A DNA stretch of 8,433 nucleotides from an uncultured Tolumonas sp. (GTDB taxonomy: Bacteria > Pseudomonadota > Gammaproteobacteria > Enterobacterales > Aeromonadaceae): NCBI GenBank assembly GCA_903931645.1, contig CAIZDF010000608.1:1-8433 (forward strand), written 5' to 3'. Below the pieces are notes generated by a model. It searched no databases and was not told the origin of the DNA. It was given only the letters and a program-made list of their open reading frames with translations. The translations under genes and the position numbers were made by a program. Below, in pieces: positions 1-7,651 of the stretch (the first letter of the stretch is position 1; every line of letters begins with the position of its first letter).

Positions 1-432
<432 letters not shown>

Positions 433-459
433 TTTGGATGATGAGGTGTTAGCGCTTAT

Positions 460-489
460 TGTGCCGTCTGTTTAGCTACAAACGGCACA
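460..489 (-). terminator. Stem-loop after the small minus-strand ORF, possible weak terminator
   Basis: TGTGCCGT (460-467) and ACGGCACA (482-489) pair over 8 bp. Read as minus-strand RNA the stem extends to 12 bp, because the next four positions pair with one G-U wobble, leaving a six-base loop. Read as plus-strand RNA the same position is a C-A mismatch. This asymmetry favours a transcript from the minus strand. The stem lies 7 bp beyond the stop of the small ORF at 497-637. There is no real U-tract on either side, so termination by it alone would be weak. It could also help end ligA transcription. Confidence 0.4.
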
Positions 490-496
490 CACTAAT

Positions 497-637
497 TCAG
501 AGTTGTTCCGAGATCAGAAAAAATGAACGATGACGATGCAGGTTTTTGCGGTGTCGAGCAACTCGGGCTACCAAGCGTCGAACACCGGTGCGCAACGTTG
601 GTGTTTTACGTAAACGAATTTTTCTTCTTGCTTGCAT
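497..637 (-). CDS. Possible 46-residue arginine-rich small protein
   Basis: I do not recognise this protein. The minus strand reads ATG at 637-635 to TGA at 499-497. The product is 46 residues, with 12 Arg, 3 Lys and 3 His, and a short hydrophobic/acidic tail ending FFLISEQL. The start is MQARRKIRLRK and the middle contains VRRLVARVARHRK, which could form a basic amphipathic helix. Support for expression: GAGGGGG (645-651) sits 7 bases before ATG; the leader before it is an ACAACAAG tandem repeat, which should be unstructured; and a 12-bp hairpin follows the stop. Such composition fits a nucleic-acid or ribosome-binding peptide, but that is only inference. The opposing plus strand holds a 38-codon mirror ORF without a good ribosome binding site, so chance is a serious alternative. 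No clear sigma-70 promoter was found for it. It lies alone between ligA and purL, opposite to both. Confidence 0.35.
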   Translation of the reverse strand: MQARRKIRLRKTPTLRTGVRRLVARVARHRKNLHRHRSFFLISEQL

Positions 638-654
638 AGGGATTCCCCCTCTTT

Positions 655-670
655 CTTGTTGTCTTGTTGT
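655..670. repeat. Tandem 8-bp repeat (CTTGTTGT x2)
   Basis: CTTGTTGT occurs twice head to tail (655-662 and 663-670). On the minus strand this is ACAACAAG twice, placed directly before the purine-rich ribosome binding site of the small ORF at 497-637. CAA-rich leaders are known to stay unstructured and favour translation initiation, so the repeat may be a leader element; it may equally be a chance duplication. Confidence 0.55.
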
Positions 671-697
671 TATCGGATAAGTGATATCACATCCAAT
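670..697. promoter_or_regulatory. Adjacent palindromes, candidate operator
   Basis: TTATC-G-GATAA (670-680) is a perfect inverted repeat. It is followed directly by the perfect 10-bp palindrome GTGATATCAC (681-690) and then by ATCCAAT (691-697). The flanking ATCGGAT (672-678) and ATCCAAT are near-complementary in inverted orientation (6 of 7), so the palindrome sits inside a larger imperfect dyad. It lies 33 bp upstream of the small minus-strand ORF and about 100 bp upstream of the purL -35 box. I cannot name the regulator; it does not match PurR, LexA, ArgR or Fur consensus sites as I know them. Confidence 0.4.
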
Positions 698-793
698 ACG
701 AGAAAGAAAAGGGAAAAGCTCACGTTGTTACATGCTTTACATACTAAACCTGCATTTAATCGTACTGTTCCGTGACAGATCGCTGCTTTTCGG

Positions 794-823
794 TCGACAG
801 CTACCCTCCCGCCTTCCTATAAT
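794..823 (+). promoter_or_regulatory. Sigma-70 promoter of purL
   Basis: TCGACA (794-799, 5 of 6 to TTGACA) and a perfect TATAAT (818-823) are separated by 18 bp. Initiation would fall near 830, giving a leader of roughly 44 nt before the purL ATG. No convincing PurR operator overlaps these boxes, although purL is PurR-repressed in E. coli. The rest of the spacer from 698 to 793 holds nothing else I can identify. Confidence 0.75.
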
Positions 824-873
824 ACGCACACTGCAATTTCCCCCCTCTATTACTTAGTGAGAGAACTGGCAAC

Positions 874-3800
874 ATGGAAATCTTACGAGGTGCGCCTGCG
901 CTATCCGAGTTTCGTATCAGCAAATTGAAGGATGCATTTGCTGAAAAATCCTTACCTGTGCATGATGTCTATGCTGAATATATGCACTTTGCCGATGTCT
1001 CGGCTCCCCTCTCGGAGGCGGAACGGGTAATACTGGAAAAATTGTTACGGTACGGCCCGACCATTGCTGAACATACGCCGACAGGCTTGTTAGTTCTGGT
1101 TACTCCCCGCCCTGGCACTATCTCTCCTTGGTCATCGAAAGCAACAAACATCGCGCACAACTGTAGTCTGAAGCAAATCAACCGTCTGGAACGTGGTATC
1201 GCCTATTACATCACGGCAGATGCGTTGACGGCTGAACAACAGCAGACCATTGTGGCGTTGCTTCATGACCGCATGATGGAAAGCGTGTTTGCGAAGCTCG
1301 ATGATGCGGCAGCTCTGTTTGCGCATCACGAACCGCGTGCGCTGACGGCAGTTGATGTATTGACTGGTGGTCGTGAAGCGTTGGTGAATGCCAACGTCCA
1401 GCTGGGTCTGGCGCTGGCCGATGATGAAATTGATTATCTGTTGGAAAGCTTCCAGAAGCTGGGACGTAATCCAAACGATATCGAACTGTATATGTTCGCG
1501 CAGGCTAACTCTGAGCACTGCCGCCATAAGATTTTTAATGCCGATTGGACGATTGATGGTCAGAAACAGGCGAAATCGCTGTTTAAGATGATCAAAAACA
1601 CCAATGAAAAGCACAGCGATTATGTGTTGTCTGCGTATAAAGATAACGCCGCCGTGATGGAAGGCAGTGAAGCGGGCCGTTTCTTCCCAAGCCCTGAAAC
1701 GGGTGAATATCAATATCATCAGGAACCGATCCACATCCTGATGAAAGTCGAAACCCATAACCATCCAACGGCGATTTCTCCGTTCCCGGGTGCGGCTACC
1801 GGTTCTGGTGGTGAAATTCGTGACGAAGGCGCAACCGGTCGTGGTTCTAAACCAAAAGCGGGTTTAAGCGGTTTCACGGTATCTAACCTGCAGATCCCTG
1901 GCCATCATCAGCCATGGGAAACTAACTTCGGCAAACCAAACCGTATCGTTAGTGCGCTGGATATCATGCTGGATGGCCCATTGGGCAGTGCGGCATTTAA
2001 CAACGAATTTGGTCGTCCAAACATTCTGGGTTACTTCCGTACCTATGAAGAGAAAGTACCAAGCCATAACGGTGACGAGATCCGTGGTTATCACAAGCCA
2101 ATCATGCTGGCGGGTGGCTTAGGTAATATTCGTGGCGAACACGTACAAAAAGGCGAGATCTCTGTCGGCGCCAAACTGGTAGTACTGGGTGGCCCGGCCA
2201 TGAACATCGGTTTGGGCGGTGGTGCTGCGTCTTCTATGACTTCAGGTCAATCTGCCGAAGATCTGGATTTTGCTTCGGTACAACGTGAAAACCCAGAAAT
2301 GGAACGTCGTTGTCAGGAAGTAATCGACCGTTGTTGGCAGATGGGCGAACACAACCCGATCCTGTTTATCCACGACGTGGGTGCCGGTGGTTTGTCGAAT
2401 GCGATGCCGGAACTGGTGAACGACGGTGGCCGTGGCGGTAATTTCTCACTGCGCGCTATTCCGAACGATGAACCGGGCATGACGCCGCTGGAGATCTGGT
2501 GTAACGAATCACAAGAACGTTATGTGCTGGCTGTGGCGGCTGATCAATTGCCACTGTTTGAAGAGCTGTGCCGCCGTGAACGCGCGCAGTATGCGGTGAT
2601 CGGTGAAGCGACCGAAGCGCAACACCTGACACTGAATGACAGCCATTTCGATAATAAACCGATTGATATGCCACTGGATGTATTGCTGGGCAAAGCCCCT
2701 AAAATGCATCGTGATGTGACTACTCTGCCGGCAAAAGGCAAACCGTTAGATCTGAGCGGTGTCACCGTGAAAGATGCGGCGGAACGCATCATGCGTCTGC
2801 CGACAGTGGCGGAGAAAACCTTCCTGATCACCATCGGCGACCGTACCGTAACGGGTCTGGTTGCGCGCGATCAGATGGTTGGCCCTTGGCAGATCCCGGT
2901 TGCGGATTGCGGCGTGACTGCTGCGTCTTACGACACCTATGCGGGTGAAGCGATGTCGATGGGTGAGCGTTCACCGATTGCGCTGCTTGACCATGCTGCT
3001 TCTGCGCGTATGTCGGTGGCTGAGTCATTGACTAACATCGCAGCCACGCAAATTGGTGATCTGAAACGCGTTAAATTGTCAGCGAACTGGATGGCTGCAG
3101 CCGGTCACCCAGGTGAGGATGCGGGTCTGTATGCGGCAGTGAAAGCGGTAGGTGAAGAACTGTGCCCTGAGCTGGAACTGACCATCCCAGTGGGTAAAGA
3201 CTCTATGTCGATGAAAACCCGCTGGCAGCAAGATGATGAGCAGAAAGAGGTGATTGCACCGCTGTCGCTGATCATTACTGCATTTGCCCGTGTGGATGAT
3301 GTGCGTAATACCGTGACGCCACAACTGCGTACCGATAAAGGCGAAACCGACCTGATCTTAATCGACTTGGGCAGCGGTAAAAACCGTCTGGGTGCTTCTT
3401 GTCTGGCTCAGGTTTACAAACAACTGGGTGACAAAGCACCGGATGTTGATTGCCCAGCACAGCTGAAAGGCTTCTTCAATGCCATGCAGGCGTTGGTTGC
3501 TGATCGCAAACTGCTGGCTTACCACGATCGTTCCGATGGTGGTTTGTTCGTTACGCTGGCCGAAATGGCGTTTGCTGGCAAAACCGGTATCAGCGTACAG
3601 CTGGATCAGTTAGCCAGTGACGACTTGTCTGTGCTGTTTAACGAAGAGCTGGGTGCAGTGATCCAAGTTGCCCGTGCCGATAAAGAAGAAATTCTGACTA
3701 TTCTGGCCGGCCATGGTCTGGCAGCCAATACCTTTGTGATTGGTACACTGAACCAGAAAGACACGCTGTGCTTTACCCGTAACGATCAAGTGGTGTTGTC

Positions 3801-4764
3801 TGAACCGCGCGTTCACTTCCGCAAAATTTGGGCGGAAACCACTCATCTGATGCAACGGATGCGTGATAACCCAGCCTGTGCTGACAGTGAACATCAGGCC
3901 AAACTGGATGTAAACGATCCGGGTCTGAACGTGAAACTGAGCTTCGATCTGAATCAGGACGTAGCGGCACCTTATATTGCCAAACGCGCGGCACCAAAAG
4001 TGGCGATCTTGCGTGAGCAGGGCGTGAACTCGCAAAGCGAAATGGCCGCCGCGTTTGATCGTGCTGGTTTCAGTGCTATCGACGTGCATATGAGTGACAT
4101 TTTGGAAGGTCGCCTCGATCTGGCTGAATTCCAAGGCTTAGCTGCTTGCGGCGGTTTCTCTTACGGTGACGTATTGGGTGCTGGCGAAGGTTGGGCGAAG
4201 TCCGTGCTGTTTAACAGCCGTGCACGTGATGCGTTCCAGAGTTTCTTCCATCGCAATGATACCTTTGCGCTGGGGATCTGTAACGGTTGTCAGATGATGT
4301 CTAACTTGCATGACCTGATCCCAGGTGCTGACCTGTGGCCACGTTTTGTACGTAACGAATCTGAGCGTTTTGAAGCCCGTTTCAGCTTGGTAGAAGTGCA
4401 GCCATCACCGTCGATCTTCTTCCAGGGGATGGCTGGCTCTCGTATGCCAATCGCGGTTTCACATGGTGAAGGCCGAGTTGAACTGCGTGATGCGGATCAT
4501 CTGGCTGCGCTGCAAAACAGTGGCACAGTCGCGGTGAAATTCGTTGACCATTACGGCGTGGCGACTGAACGTTACCCGCTGAACCCGAACGGTTCACCAG
4601 CAGGTATCACCGGTCTGACTACTGCGGATGGTCGCGTGACCATCATGATGCCGCACCCGGAACGTGTGATGCGTACGGTGGCGAACTCATGGCACCCAGA
4701 CGATTGGGCAGAGAACAGCCCATGGTTACGTATGTTCCGTAATGCGCGAGTGTTTATTGGTTAA
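874..4764 (+). CDS. purL: Phosphoribosylformylglycinamidine synthase (FGAR amidotransferase)
   Basis: This large single-chain enzyme performs the fourth step of de novo purine synthesis in the cytoplasm: FGAR + ATP + glutamine gives FGAM + ADP + Pi + glutamate. At 1296 residues it matches the enterobacterial form (1295). In order: a PurS-like N-terminal domain (about 1-150); the linker with ANSEHCRHK (211-219); a first PurM-like half with THNHP (294-298) and the glycine-rich [14 protein letters not shown] (306-319); a second half with [10 protein letters not shown] (772-781) and SDGG (887-890); and a class I glutamine amidotransferase domain from about 1041. That last domain holds [16 protein letters not shown] (1091 on), the nucleophile Cys1136 in GICNGC, and His1261 and Glu1263 in MPHPER. 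All catalytic residues are present, so it should be active. A GTGAGAG purine stretch (857-863) precedes ATG by 10 nt. It has its own promoter and terminator and looks monocistronic. Confidence 0.98.
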   Translation: MEILRGAPALSEFRISKLKDAFAEKSLPVHDVYAEYMHFADVSAPLSEAERVILEKLLRYGPTIAEHTPTGLLVLVTPRPGTISPWSSKATNIAHNCSLKQINRLERGIAYYITADALTAEQQQTIVALLHDRMMESVFAKLDDAAALFAHHEPRALTAVDVLTGGREALVNANVQLGLALADDEIDYLLESFQKLGRNPNDIELYMFAQANSEHCRHKIFNADWTIDGQKQAKSLFKMIKNTNEKHSDYVLSAYKDNAAVMEGSEAGRFFPSPETGEYQYHQEPIHILMKVETHNHPTAISPFPGAATGSGGEIRDEGATGRGSKPKAGLSGFTVSNLQIPGHHQPWETNFGKPNRIVSALDIMLDGPLGSAAFNNEFGRPNILGYFRTYEEKVPSHNGDEIRGYHKPIMLAGGLGNIRGEHVQKGEISVGAKLVVLGGPAMNIGLGGGAASSMTSGQSAEDLDFASVQRENPEMERRCQEVIDRCWQMGEHNPILFIHDVGAGGLSNAMPELVNDGGRGGNFSLRAIPNDEPGMTPLEIWCNESQERYVLAVAADQLPLFEELCRRERAQYAVIGEATEAQHLTLNDSHFDNKPIDMPLDVLLGKAPKMHRDVTTLPAKGKPLDLSGVTVKDAAERIMRLPTVAEKTFLITIGDRTVTGLVARDQMVGPWQIPVADCGVTAASYDTYAGEAMSMGERSPIALLDHAASARMSVAESLTNIAATQIGDLKRVKLSANWMAAAGHPGEDAGLYAAVKAVGEELCPELELTIPVGKDSMSMKTRWQQDDEQKEVIAPLSLIITAFARVDDVRNTVTPQLRTDKGETDLILIDLGSGKNRLGASCLAQVYKQLGDKAPDVDCPAQLKGFFNAMQALVADRKLLAYHDRSDGGLFVTLAEMAFAGKTGISVQLDQLASDDLSVLFNEELGAVIQVARADKEEILTILAGHGLAANTFVIGTLNQKDTLCFTRNDQVVLSEPRVHFRKIWAETTHLMQRMRDNPACADSEHQAKLDVNDPGLNVKLSFDLNQDVAAPYIAKRAAPKVAILREQGVNSQSEMAAAFDRAGFSAIDVHMSDILEGRLDLAEFQGLAACGGFSYGDVLGAGEGWAKSVLFNSRARDAFQSFFHRNDTFALGICNGCQMMSNLHDLIPGADLWPRFVRNESERFEARFSLVEVQPSPSIFFQGMAGSRMPIAVSHGEGRVELRDADHLAALQNSGTVAVKFVDHYGVATERYPLNPNGSPAGITGLTTADGRVTIMMPHPERVMRTVANSWHPDDWAENSPWLRMFRNARVFIG

Positions 4765-4792
4765 TCGCCATTCATTAAACAAACGAAATAAG

Positions 4793-4820
4793 AGAGCCGC
4801 TTTATCAGCGGCTCTTTTTT
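4793..4820 (+). terminator. Intrinsic terminator of purL
   Basis: AGAGCCGC (4793-4800) pairs perfectly with GCGGCTCT (4808-4815) over a 7-nt loop (5 nt if the closing T-A pairs). A run of six T follows (4815-4820). It begins 28 bp after the purL stop. On the minus strand the hairpin is followed by a looser T-rich stretch (TTATTTCGTTTG), so it may also stop transcripts coming from the convergent nlpC side. Confidence 0.92.
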
Positions 4821-4838
4821 ATCTCTTATATGCCAATT

Positions 4839-4966
4839 TATACCCAAAGTAATTGGAATTGCAGCAAGGCGACAAGAGAGCGAATCCCCATGAGTATAGA
4901 GATACTATGTGATTGGGGTGAGTGAGCGCCGTCAACGGCGCTGCAATTTCAAGTACGAAGGGTATG
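4839..4966. repeat. ERIC-like intergenic palindromic repeat, 128 bp
   Basis: The element runs from TATACCC (4839-4845) to GGGTATG (4960-4966), so its ends are near-inverted copies. Inner arms pair: AATTGCAGC (4857-4865) with GCTGCAATT (4940-4948), CCCCA (4886-4890) with TGGGG (4914-4918), and AGTAT (4893-4897) with ATACT (4902-4906). The core words GAATCCCCA and TGGGGTGAG are those on which the classical ERIC1R and ERIC2 primers are built, and the length fits the usual 127 bp. ERIC elements are non-coding, transcribed with neighbouring genes, and behave like non-autonomous mobile repeats. This copy lies between two convergent genes and ends one base short of the nlpC stop codon, so it would be the 3' UTR of the nlpC transcript. 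No target-site duplication is obvious. Confidence 0.8.
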
Positions 4967-4967
4967 G

Positions 4968-5468
4968 TTATTGTGATAAACGTCGGGCCTGCCAGTAATA
5001 ACGCTGCCAGTAAGGTTGATTCAGATCGGAGATCATCACGCCTTTACTGCTCGACGCATGCAGAAACTTATTTTTATCGACCATTACGCCCACATGCCGG
5101 GTGCTATGGCCAATATTAAAGAACACCAAATCACCAGGGCGTAATTGACGGCTGGAGACAGCGCGCCCGATATGGGCTTGACTATCCGTATCGCGGGGCA
5201 GTTGCATGGCAAACTGCTCGCGAAACGTGAGTTGCATAAACGCAGAACAATCGACACCCCGACGGCTTTCACCACCAGTTCGGTAAGGAACACCTTGCCA
5301 TTCTTGATATTGTTCATATAACGCAGAGCGGGCATACGCCGGATCACTTAACCCAGATGCGTAGTGCGGCGATTCCGAAATCTGACTTTGGCAACCAACT
5401 AACAACAATGCCGACAGCATCAGCCAGAACAAAGCGAAACAAGGTAATGGGTGTCGCGGTGAACTCAT
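4968..5468 (-). CDS. nlpC: NlpC/P60-family peptidoglycan hydrolase lipoprotein
   Basis: A 166-residue probable outer-membrane lipoprotein of the NlpC/P60 papain-like peptidase family, which cuts peptide stems or cross-links in peptidoglycan. The N-terminus has a positive start, a hydrophobic stretch (10-25) and the lipobox LVGC with Cys26 as the lipidated residue; Gln27 at +2 fits outer-membrane sorting. The catalytic domain shows YRTGGESRRGVDCSAF with nucleophile Cys74, LRPGDLVFF (109-117), His125 in RHVGVMV and the third polar residue His137 in FLHASSSKGV. The Cys-His-His spacing equals that of E. coli MepS (68/119/131). The RRGVDCS stretch and the YWQ...WQARR ending are closer to E. coli NlpC as I remember it, hence the symbol; mepS is the alternative. 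Its ATG overlaps the stop of the upstream DUF1439 gene (ATGA), with AGGA 8 nt before it (5477-5480), so translation is probably coupled. Confidence 0.9.
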   Translation of the reverse strand: MSSPRHPLPCFALFWLMLSALLLVGCQSQISESPHYASGLSDPAYARSALYEQYQEWQGVPYRTGGESRRGVDCSAFMQLTFREQFAMQLPRDTDSQAHIGRAVSSRQLRPGDLVFFNIGHSTRHVGVMVDKNKFLHASSSKGVMISDLNQPYWQRYYWQARRLSQ

Positions 5469-6022
5469 TCCGTTGATCCTGTTTTATCCGTATGGAGTCT
5501 CAGTTTTCCGGGTAACAATTCAAATCGTGTGACATGCTGTTTCAACCAGCGCTGTTCTTTATCTTTGGTGTTAAGCACATACGCCGGTTGTTGTTGCAAA
5601 CGACTTTGTAAGCCTTGTACCAAATAACCAATGAGCGGGGCAAATTGTTGCTGCACTTCTGCCGGCTTTATCTGATAACTGGTTAATGTAAAGTTATCCA
5701 GATAAATTGCCCCCGTTTTTAAATGATAGCGGGGTTTTGCTTCAAAATCAGCGCTGATTGTACCATCAACTGAAGGTTGCCCTGGTAGGGTGAGCGTAAA
5801 GCGTCCATTGCTTAATACTTGTGCCATATTGGCTTTTTGTCGTCCAAGGCGAACCTGCATCGAATCGATATTGACATCCACATCAAACAAACCCGGCAAA
5901 CCATATTGTTGCTGGTATTTGGCTTTTTGGTTCACATATTGAGTTAATTCTTGTTCTGTAATGTCAATTGGCCCTGCAGTTTGGCCACTGAGAGATAGAG
6001 TTAAAAGAAGAGCGTGCAACAT
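5465..6022 (-). CDS. DUF1439 (YceB-like) exported protein without lipobox
   Basis: A 185-residue protein of the DUF1439 family, whose best-known member is the E. coli lipoprotein YceB, of poorly defined function. Family wording includes ITEQELTQYVNQ near residue 21, the YGLPGLFDVDV stretch, a TGAIYL segment and QQPAYVL near residue 145. The start MLHALLLTLSLSGQTAG is a short hydrophobic export signal, but it has no Cys, while YceB is lipidated. It also lacks the usual positive N-region, and the cleavage site is unclear. The start is fixed: an in-frame TAA lies three codons upstream, and AAGG (6030-6033) stands 7 nt before ATG. It is the first gene of a two-gene operon with nlpC, joined by a 4-nt overlap, which suggests a shared role in the periplasm, perhaps near the cell wall. 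The partnership is inference. Confidence 0.82.
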   Translation of the reverse strand: MLHALLLTLSLSGQTAGPIDITEQELTQYVNQKAKYQQQYGLPGLFDVDVNIDSMQVRLGRQKANMAQVLSNGRFTLTLPGQPSVDGTISADFEAKPRYHLKTGAIYLDNFTLTSYQIKPAEVQQQFAPLIGYLVQGLQSRLQQQPAYVLNTKDKEQRWLKQHVTRFELLPGKLRLHTDKTGSTE

Positions 6023-6057
6023 GATACCGCCTTATCAAATAGCCTGAACGCGGGCTC

Positions 6058-6086
6058 ATCATAGCATTCGTTACGTATCATGCCAG
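6058..6086 (-). promoter_or_regulatory. Promoter of the DUF1439-nlpC operon
   Basis: On the minus strand CTGGCA (6086-6081, 4 of 6) and TATGAT (6063-6058, 5 of 6) are 17 bp apart, with the DUF1439 ATG 35 bp further on. The boxes lie in the 87-bp gap shared with the divergent cls gene. A possible cls -10 box, TATCAT (6076-6081), falls inside this promoter's spacer, but its -35 is poor. If both are real, the two promoters would compete for polymerase. Confidence 0.5.
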
Positions 6087-6096
6087 AGCCGGAAAA

Positions 6097-6102
6097 TAAG
6101 GA
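6097..6102 (+). promoter_or_regulatory. Ribosome binding site setting the cls start
   Basis: TAAGGA lies 7 nt before ATG at 6110. This favours the first Met over Met5 at 6122, which would be 19 nt away. Confidence 0.8.
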
Positions 6103-6109
6103 TTAATAA

Positions 6110-7585
6110 ATGCGACCACAAATGACTTTGCTGGATGTGTTGTATAACTTGTTTGGTTTTTTGGTCTTTGGTTTTTATACCTTACTGGTCGTCGGTATTG
6201 TGGTTCGTGTGATCATGAAACGGCGGCCGATTGGCGTTTCACTTGCGTGGCTGGCATTGATTTTGGCGATCCCGGTATTGGGTGTTTCGGCCTATTTGAT
6301 TCTGGGGGAAGTCCGGTTAGGGCGACGTCGGGCGCAACTGGCTCAGGCAATGTATCGGCCTTATGTCGCTTGGTTGCAACATCTGGTCGCTGGGTTTCCT
6401 CATCAGCCAGTAAAGCCGTCGGTTAAAGCTAATCCACTGGTAGCATTGATCCAGTCGCGGCTTGGTATGCCGTTATTGGGTGGCAATCATCTGACGTTAT
6501 TATCAGAGCCGGAAACTATTTTGGAAAATCTGATAACTGATATTCAACAGGCGAAAATTTTCTGTTATCTCGAATTTTACATTTGGCAAGCGGGTGGACG
6601 AGTTGACAATATTGCTGAAGCATTGATGCAAGCAGCAAAACGGGGCGTGGATTGTCGGGTATTGCTTGATTCGGTGGGGAGTGCAGATTTTTTCGCTACT
6701 GATTGGCCGTTACGATTACGCAGTGCAGGAATTTTATTGGTTGAGGTATTACCCGCTAAAGCATGGCGAATGCCATTCCACCGGCAAGATCTGCGGATGC
6801 ATCGCAAATTAATGATTGTCGATGATCGTGTTGCTTACACCGGGTCAATGAACCTGATTGATCCTGAACTCTTCAAACGAGGGCGCGGTGTAGGTCAATG
6901 GATTGATGTCATGGTGCGGGTGCAGGGGCCGGTGGTGCCGGTCATGTGGTCGTTGTTTGTGCGCGATTGGGAAATGGAAACTGGCGAACGGTTACTGGAT
7001 TCTCGCCAGCATGAACCAGAATCCTGGACCGACAGAGAACATCATGTCCAGCTGGTGCCTTCCGGACCATTTACCGGTGGTGATTGTGTGCAGCAGATTT
7101 TGTTGCAGGCAATTTATCAGGCCGAACGTAGTCTGGTTTTGACAACGCCGTATTTTGTGCCAGATGATCCTTTGGTTGCGGCGCTGCAATCGGCGGCTGA
7201 TCGAGGCGTATCAGTACAGTTGATTATTCCTGAGCGTAACGATTCCCGTATGGTTAATTTTGCCTGTAATGCTTTTTTGGAAGAGTTACTAACATCCGGC
7301 GTTGAAATTCATCGTTGTAGTAAAGGCTTACTGCATACTAAAAGTGTGTTGGTAGACGATGAGATTGCGTTAATTGGCACCTTGAATCTGGATAAGCGTA
7401 GTTTATGGCTTAATTTTGAAGTCACACTCTTGGTGGATGATTACTCATTTGCGACTATGCTGAGAGAGCTGCAACAAGGCTATCTGCACGAAGCAAAACA
7501 AATGGCATTAGCCGATTGGCGTGATCGACCTTGGATACAACGAATGCTGGAAAATGTATTTTATTTGTTCAGCCCACAGCTGTGA
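6110..7585 (+). CDS. cls: Cardiolipin synthase, ClsA type
   Basis: A 491-residue inner-membrane enzyme of the phospholipase D superfamily; ClsA of E. coli has 486. It condenses two phosphatidylglycerol molecules into cardiolipin and glycerol. Two N-terminal membrane segments are visible (about 9-36 and 40-66), separated by a short loop with KRRP. Two HKD motifs follow: His231, Lys233 and Asp238 in MHRKLMIVDD, continuing GSMN, and His409, Lys411 and Asp416 in LHTKSVLVDD, continuing GTLNLDKRS. Both active-site halves are complete, so activity is expected. The C-terminus (WIQRMLENVFYLFSPQL) matches the usual ClsA ending. The gene diverges from the DUF1439-nlpC pair across 87 bp and is followed after 66 bp by another envelope gene in the same direction. 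ClsA rather than ClsB or ClsC is indicated by the two membrane segments and the length. Confidence 0.95.
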   Translation: MRPQMTLLDVLYNLFGFLVFGFYTLLVVGIVVRVIMKRRPIGVSLAWLALILAIPVLGVSAYLILGEVRLGRRRAQLAQAMYRPYVAWLQHLVAGFPHQPVKPSVKANPLVALIQSRLGMPLLGGNHLTLLSEPETILENLITDIQQAKIFCYLEFYIWQAGGRVDNIAEALMQAAKRGVDCRVLLDSVGSADFFATDWPLRLRSAGILLVEVLPAKAWRMPFHRQDLRMHRKLMIVDDRVAYTGSMNLIDPELFKRGRGVGQWIDVMVRVQGPVVPVMWSLFVRDWEMETGERLLDSRQHEPESWTDREHHVQLVPSGPFTGGDCVQQILLQAIYQAERSLVLTTPYFVPDDPLVAALQSAADRGVSVQLIIPERNDSRMVNFACNAFLEELLTSGVEIHRCSKGLLHTKSVLVDDEIALIGTLNLDKRSLWLNFEVTLLVDDYSFATMLRELQQGYLHEAKQMALADWRDRPWIQRMLENVFYLFSPQL

Positions 7586-7596
7586 TATTTTCATGG

Positions 7597-7615
7597 TAAG
7601 CAAACAGAATGCTTA
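7597..7615 (+). other. Weak stem-loop between cls and the DUF945-like gene
   Basis: TAAGCA (7597-7602) pairs with TGCTTA (7610-7615) over a 7-nt loop, followed by ATTTA rather than a T-run. It is AT-rich and short, so it is unlikely to stop transcription fully; it could be a processing or attenuation point in a cls transcript. Confidence 0.25.
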
Positions 7616-7651
7616 ATTTATGGAAAAAGTGATAAGAAGAGGGATAGTTTT

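Noticed and set aside
581..605. Inverted repeat AACACC ... GGTGTT, possible hairpin or riboswitch stem.
   Set aside because: Six bp around a 13-base loop with no recognised riboswitch core. It lies within the small ORF and upstream of the purL promoter.
608..623. PurR-like half site (ACGTAAACG) upstream of purL.
   Set aside because: Only the left half fits, the right half (AATTTTT) does not, and it lies almost 200 bp upstream of the -10 box inside the small minus-strand ORF.
523..639. A 38-codon plus-strand ORF (starts MNDDDAGF) opposite the arginine-rich ORF.
   Set aside because: It lacks a ribosome binding site, and its acidic composition is the mirror of the Arg codons on the other strand. 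The minus-strand frame has better signals.
1132..1764. A 210-codon open frame antisense to purL.
   Set aside because: It is a by-product of purL codon use: no ribosome binding site, no recognisable domain, and purL is intact across the whole region.
4922..5119. A 65-codon plus-strand ORF starting inside the ERIC-like element.
   Set aside because: Most of it is antisense to the catalytic domain of nlpC, and it has no ribosome binding site or known motif.
7575..7584. CACAGCTGTG palindrome at the cls stop followed by ATATTTTC, possible terminator.
   Set aside because: A perfect palindrome with no loop bases gives only a short stem once a loop is opened, and it encodes the conserved end of Cls. 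It is more likely coincidental.
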